This document shows, in pieces, positions 61,934-64,000 of a stretch of 64,000 bases of DNA. Numbering within the stretch: position 1 is the first letter of the stretch; each line of letters starts with the position of its first letter. Origin of the DNA: Paenibacillus sp. W2I17 (GTDB lineage Bacteria; Bacillota; Bacilli; Paenibacillales; Paenibacillaceae); assembly GCF_030815985.1 (NCBI RefSeq), contig NZ_JAUSXM010000001.1:2728001-2792000 (forward strand), in the 5' to 3' direction. The translations under genes and the position numbers were made by a program. The notes under the pieces are model-generated. The model ran no database searches. It was not told the DNA's origin and saw nothing but the letters and a program-made list of their open reading frames with translations.

Positions 61934-62449
61934 TTATTGCGTGGCTTTTAACTTCTTCGTAAGATAAAGTACAACATCGTCGTCCATAATCGTTTCTTCA
62001 CCCGGCTGAATGTAATGATCATGTTTGTGTACACCGTGACCGTCTGGTATGTACCCGCGATGGGCATATAGAACTTGCGCTTTGCCATAATCGGAAAACA
62101 CACCTACACCAATGCCTGCTACATCCGTTCGTTCCAGAATAACTTCCTCTGCTCGGTCCATCAACCGTGAACCAATACCTTGGCGCTGGAACTTCATCAG
62201 CACATTAAAATCGTTAATTTCGGGAATGCCTTGTTCCCTGAAAGACGGGTAGCCGGAATCCCACAATACATTCACGTATCCCGCAAATTCTCCATTCAAC
62301 TCGGCTACCAAGGTTACGCGTTCCCCATTCTGTTGTTCAGCCAAGTAATGAAGATACTGCTCAGCGAATCTCCCCCAACCCTGCTCTTGAAACGCCTTTG
62401 ATATGATTACAGGATCGCTCTCATTTAACAGTCTGATATGTACACTCAT
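61934..62449 (-). CDS. GNAT-family acetyltransferase
   Basis: 171 residues. The acetyl-CoA loop is LMKFQRQGIGSRLMDRAEEV, and VLYAHRGYIPDGHGVHKHDH gives a His-rich C-terminus. PGEETIMDDDVVLYLTKKL closes the fold. AAGGAGG lies before the ATG. The substrate is unknown. Confidence 0.82.
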   Translation of the reverse strand: MSVHIRLLNESDPVIISKAFQEQGWGRFAEQYLHYLAEQQNGERVTLVAELNGEFAGYVNVLWDSGYPSFREQGIPEINDFNVLMKFQRQGIGSRLMDRAEEVILERTDVAGIGVGVFSDYGKAQVLYAHRGYIPDGHGVHKHDHYIQPGEETIMDDDVVLYLTKKLKATQ

Positions 62450-62483
62450 TGATGAATCCTCCTTAAAAAGATATTTCTCCTAG

Positions 62484-63008
62484 CTATATTCCCAGTCTAT
62501 CCCGAAGCGATGTGATGTGAGCAACATGGTGTTTGCCATGCCAAGCATACATGCCCAGATTGTAATCCAGTCTTGTCGTTTCTTCCGATGAGGGATGATA
62601 AAACTGTTTGGCATAATCTGCATCTGTCAACGCGTTTAACAGAAACACCCAACGACGATGGAGGGCATCCAGAATCTGAAGCGAGAATTCGACATCCAGG
62701 TCTCTTGAATCACTCAATTCAGCCCAGCGCTCTTCATAATAAGGCCGAATCGTTGGTGTATCCTCTGTCAGTGCCAACTTGAAACGAATCATACTGTTCA
62801 TATGGCTGTCTGCCATGTGGTGAATGACCTGTTTGAGCATCCATCCACCTTCTCGATACGGCAGACTTAATTGCTCTTCACTTAGTCCCTTTACTGCTTC
62901 TCGTGCGCGTTCAGGCAACTCAGCAATGTCCCGAATCCACTGCTCTCTCTGTGCAGACGTAACTTCGCCCGTGTGTACAAATGGTCCTATTGGAAATCTT
63001 TCATCCAT
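62484..63008 (-). CDS. YfiT-like DinB-family bacillithiol transferase
   Basis: 174 residues of the four-helix DinB fold. FPIGPFVHTGEVTSAQREQW begins the YfiT pattern. The likely metal site is His63/His64 (VIHHMADSH) with His157 and His161 (AWHGKHHVAH). Relatives in bacillithiol-producing Firmicutes are called putative bacillithiol transferases or metal-dependent hydrolases. AGGAGG precedes the ATG. Confidence 0.85.
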   Translation of the reverse strand: MDERFPIGPFVHTGEVTSAQREQWIRDIAELPERAREAVKGLSEEQLSLPYREGGWMLKQVIHHMADSHMNSMIRFKLALTEDTPTIRPYYEERWAELSDSRDLDVEFSLQILDALHRRWVFLLNALTDADYAKQFYHPSSEETTRLDYNLGMYAWHGKHHVAHITSLRDRLGI

Positions 63009-63056
63009 CCATTATTCCTCCTTGTTTGTATGATTCAAAATAACTTTTAGTATTAT

Positions 63057-63599
63057 CTAAGGAGCATATTCCATAAGCCAACAGTCTCTCATCTGTCCTT
63101 CATGCTGCTCATGTTTCTCCAACAGCTTAATCTTTTGGAAACCACATTTCTCGTAACAGGATATCGCTCGCAAGTTCCAGGATTGAGGGTCCATAACCAC
63201 TTTACGGGCTTGTTTTTCATTAATCAGATAAGCCAGCATGGATTGCATCAACTGTGTACCAATGCCTTTATTCCAGTAGTCTACCTCACCAATAAACTGA
63301 TCCGTTCCATAGATGATCTCATCCGTGTCTCCATAACCATACTCCGTTCGCTCTTCTTCCTCAAGCTCATAGAACTGAATGTATCCAATCGGATGTCCTC
63401 CATACTCAACGATACAGCGGGTAGCATCATCTTTCTGATTGTAAAAATGCTCTCTCACCTGTTCCAGGTCATGCGGCCGATCACGCCCTTCATAGTATTG
63501 AAGGACTTCCGGGTCTGACAGCCACTTCACCAGGTGTTGTTCATCTTCTGTGTCCAAGAAACGTACGGTGATTTCATTCGATTCATATACATTCATCAT
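63057..63599 (-). CDS. GNAT protein, aminoglycoside 6'-N-acetyltransferase-like
   Basis: About 180 residues with the AAC(6')-type layout. ITVRFLDTEDEQHLVKWLSDPEVLQYYEGR opens the fold in shortened form; FIGEVDYWNKGIGTQLMQSM is the acetyl-CoA site, and VVMDPQSWNLRAISCYEKCG is typical of AAC(6') enzymes. The ATG at 63597-63599 stands 8 bases from AAGGAG; another ATG at 63605 overlaps the upstream stop and lies only 2 bases from that site. Drug resistance cannot be inferred from sequence alone. Confidence 0.78.
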   Translation of the reverse strand: MMNVYESNEITVRFLDTEDEQHLVKWLSDPEVLQYYEGRDRPHDLEQVREHFYNQKDDATRCIVEYGGHPIGYIQFYELEEEERTEYGYGDTDEIIYGTDQFIGEVDYWNKGIGTQLMQSMLAYLINEKQARKVVMDPQSWNLRAISCYEKCGFQKIKLLEKHEQHEGQMRDCWLMEYAP

Positions 63600-63604
63600 T
63601 CTCA

Positions 63605-64000
63605 TTACTCCTTATTGATCTCCAGATTCTCACCCGTAACCCAACTCAGATCCTTCCCTAACAAATGCTCGTTGTGAACATAATACACCATGGGATTCTC
63701 AAGCGGCTGAGTCGTTCCATCCAAAGATCTGAGCGTTAACCGCAACTTGTAGCTCCCTATCTCATCAGGTATCGCAAATCCTATCAGATTATCAGCTGAT
63801 TTCATGGTTTTCCCCTGCGCCTTCAGATACTTTTCCAGAATGACTTGATCAAAATAGGAGCTGCCAACAGACGAAGGCATGTACCATGCATCATCTTGTT
63901 CTTCAGTGAATGTGACCCCTTCCCATCCAGGCACAACGGGATACACCATATGTTGATCCTTGTCTTCTCTTTTTCGCGTTATCTCTAACTCTACCTCAAC
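63605..64000 (-). CDS. Partial gene at the right edge, unrecognised
   Basis: The C-terminal 131 residues of a gene that begins right of the window; the frame is open to base 64000. The visible part (VPGWEGVTFTEEQDDAWYMP, GSYKLRLTLRSLDGTTQPLE) looks beta-rich and soluble. No family was recognised. Its stop shares a base with the first ATG of the AAC(6')-like gene, so the two may be coupled. Confidence 0.6.
   Translation of the reverse strand, partial: VEVELEITRKREDKDQHMVYPVVPGWEGVTFTEEQDDAWYMPSSVGSSYFDQVILEKYLKAQGKTMKSADNLIGFAIPDEIGSYKLRLTLRSLDGTTQPLENPMVYYVHNEHLLGKDLSWVTGENLEINKE

Noticed and set aside
1..64000. CRISPR arrays, tRNA/rRNA genes, IS elements or a prophage
   Set aside because: No regularly spaced direct repeats, no tRNA-like cloverleaf, no transposase or phage structural genes were recognised by reading; a dedicated scan was not possible.

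Overview
The window reads as a chromosomal segment of a low-to-mid G+C, Gram-positive, spore-former-type Firmicute, most likely Paenibacillus. The evidence is strong AAGGAGG-type ribosome sites, frequent TTG/GTG starts, a ytqA-ytqB pair, short Firmicute-type ManA and MurI, odhAB, a BceRS-BceAB module, a bacillithiol-transferase-like DinB protein, and a DUF5696/YIP1/solute-binding-protein sugar locus of a kind I associate with Paenibacillus. I saw no rRNA, tRNA, prophage, transposase or CRISPR array.

Layout. 1-13.4 kb is housekeeping: radical-SAM YtqA (cut by the left edge), YtqB, ManA and a lipase-like hydrolase on the + strand; odhB and odhA on the - strand behind a 0.6-kb leader that holds a tiny ORF; then acetyltransferase, NUDIX, DUF3891, coaA, DUF423, histidine phosphatase and glutamate racemase genes. 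13.4-17.8 kb is a run of small - strand genes (a lipoprotein, a frameshifted GNAT, a GNAT, a zinc-ribbon protein, a kinase-like protein, another GNAT, a DJ-1/PfpI protein). 17.98-24.42 kb is a tightly overlapping biosynthetic operon: KAS III-like synthase, ATP-grasp ligase, OleD-like reductase, metallo-beta-lactamase-fold hydrolase, F390-synthetase-like adenylating enzyme and a classical SDR. No product is evident; this is the best candidate for an undescribed pathway.

24.8-33.8 kb carries a TIGR01777-type oxidoreductase, a BlaI-M56 pair with clear operators, YdcF, a nucleotidyltransferase, a frameshifted AraC regulator, a TetR-MFS pair sharing an identical 19-bp operator/-10 site, DUF1349 and SunI-like genes. 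33.9-49.4 kb is a carbohydrate locus: cytoplasmic GH26, two permease pairs, DUF5696, YIP1, an NHL/TPR membrane protein, a carbohydrate-module/solute-binding fusion, a lipoprotein solute-binding protein and a divergent LacI regulator. It has no ATPase gene. 49.5-64 kb holds DUF4272, RtcB, a secreted protein, several GNATs, pgsA, a ClbS-like protein, the bceRSAB antimicrobial-peptide resistance module, a YueD-like SDR, a methyltransferase, a VOC protein, a YfiT-like protein and a partial gene at the right edge.

Across these regions a family of long imperfect palindromes recurs between genes. There are two near-full copies (24455-24687, 50681-50873), one divergent copy (13485-13631) and two half-copies (32635-32665, 59529-59582), all sharing a GATCGCTG core.
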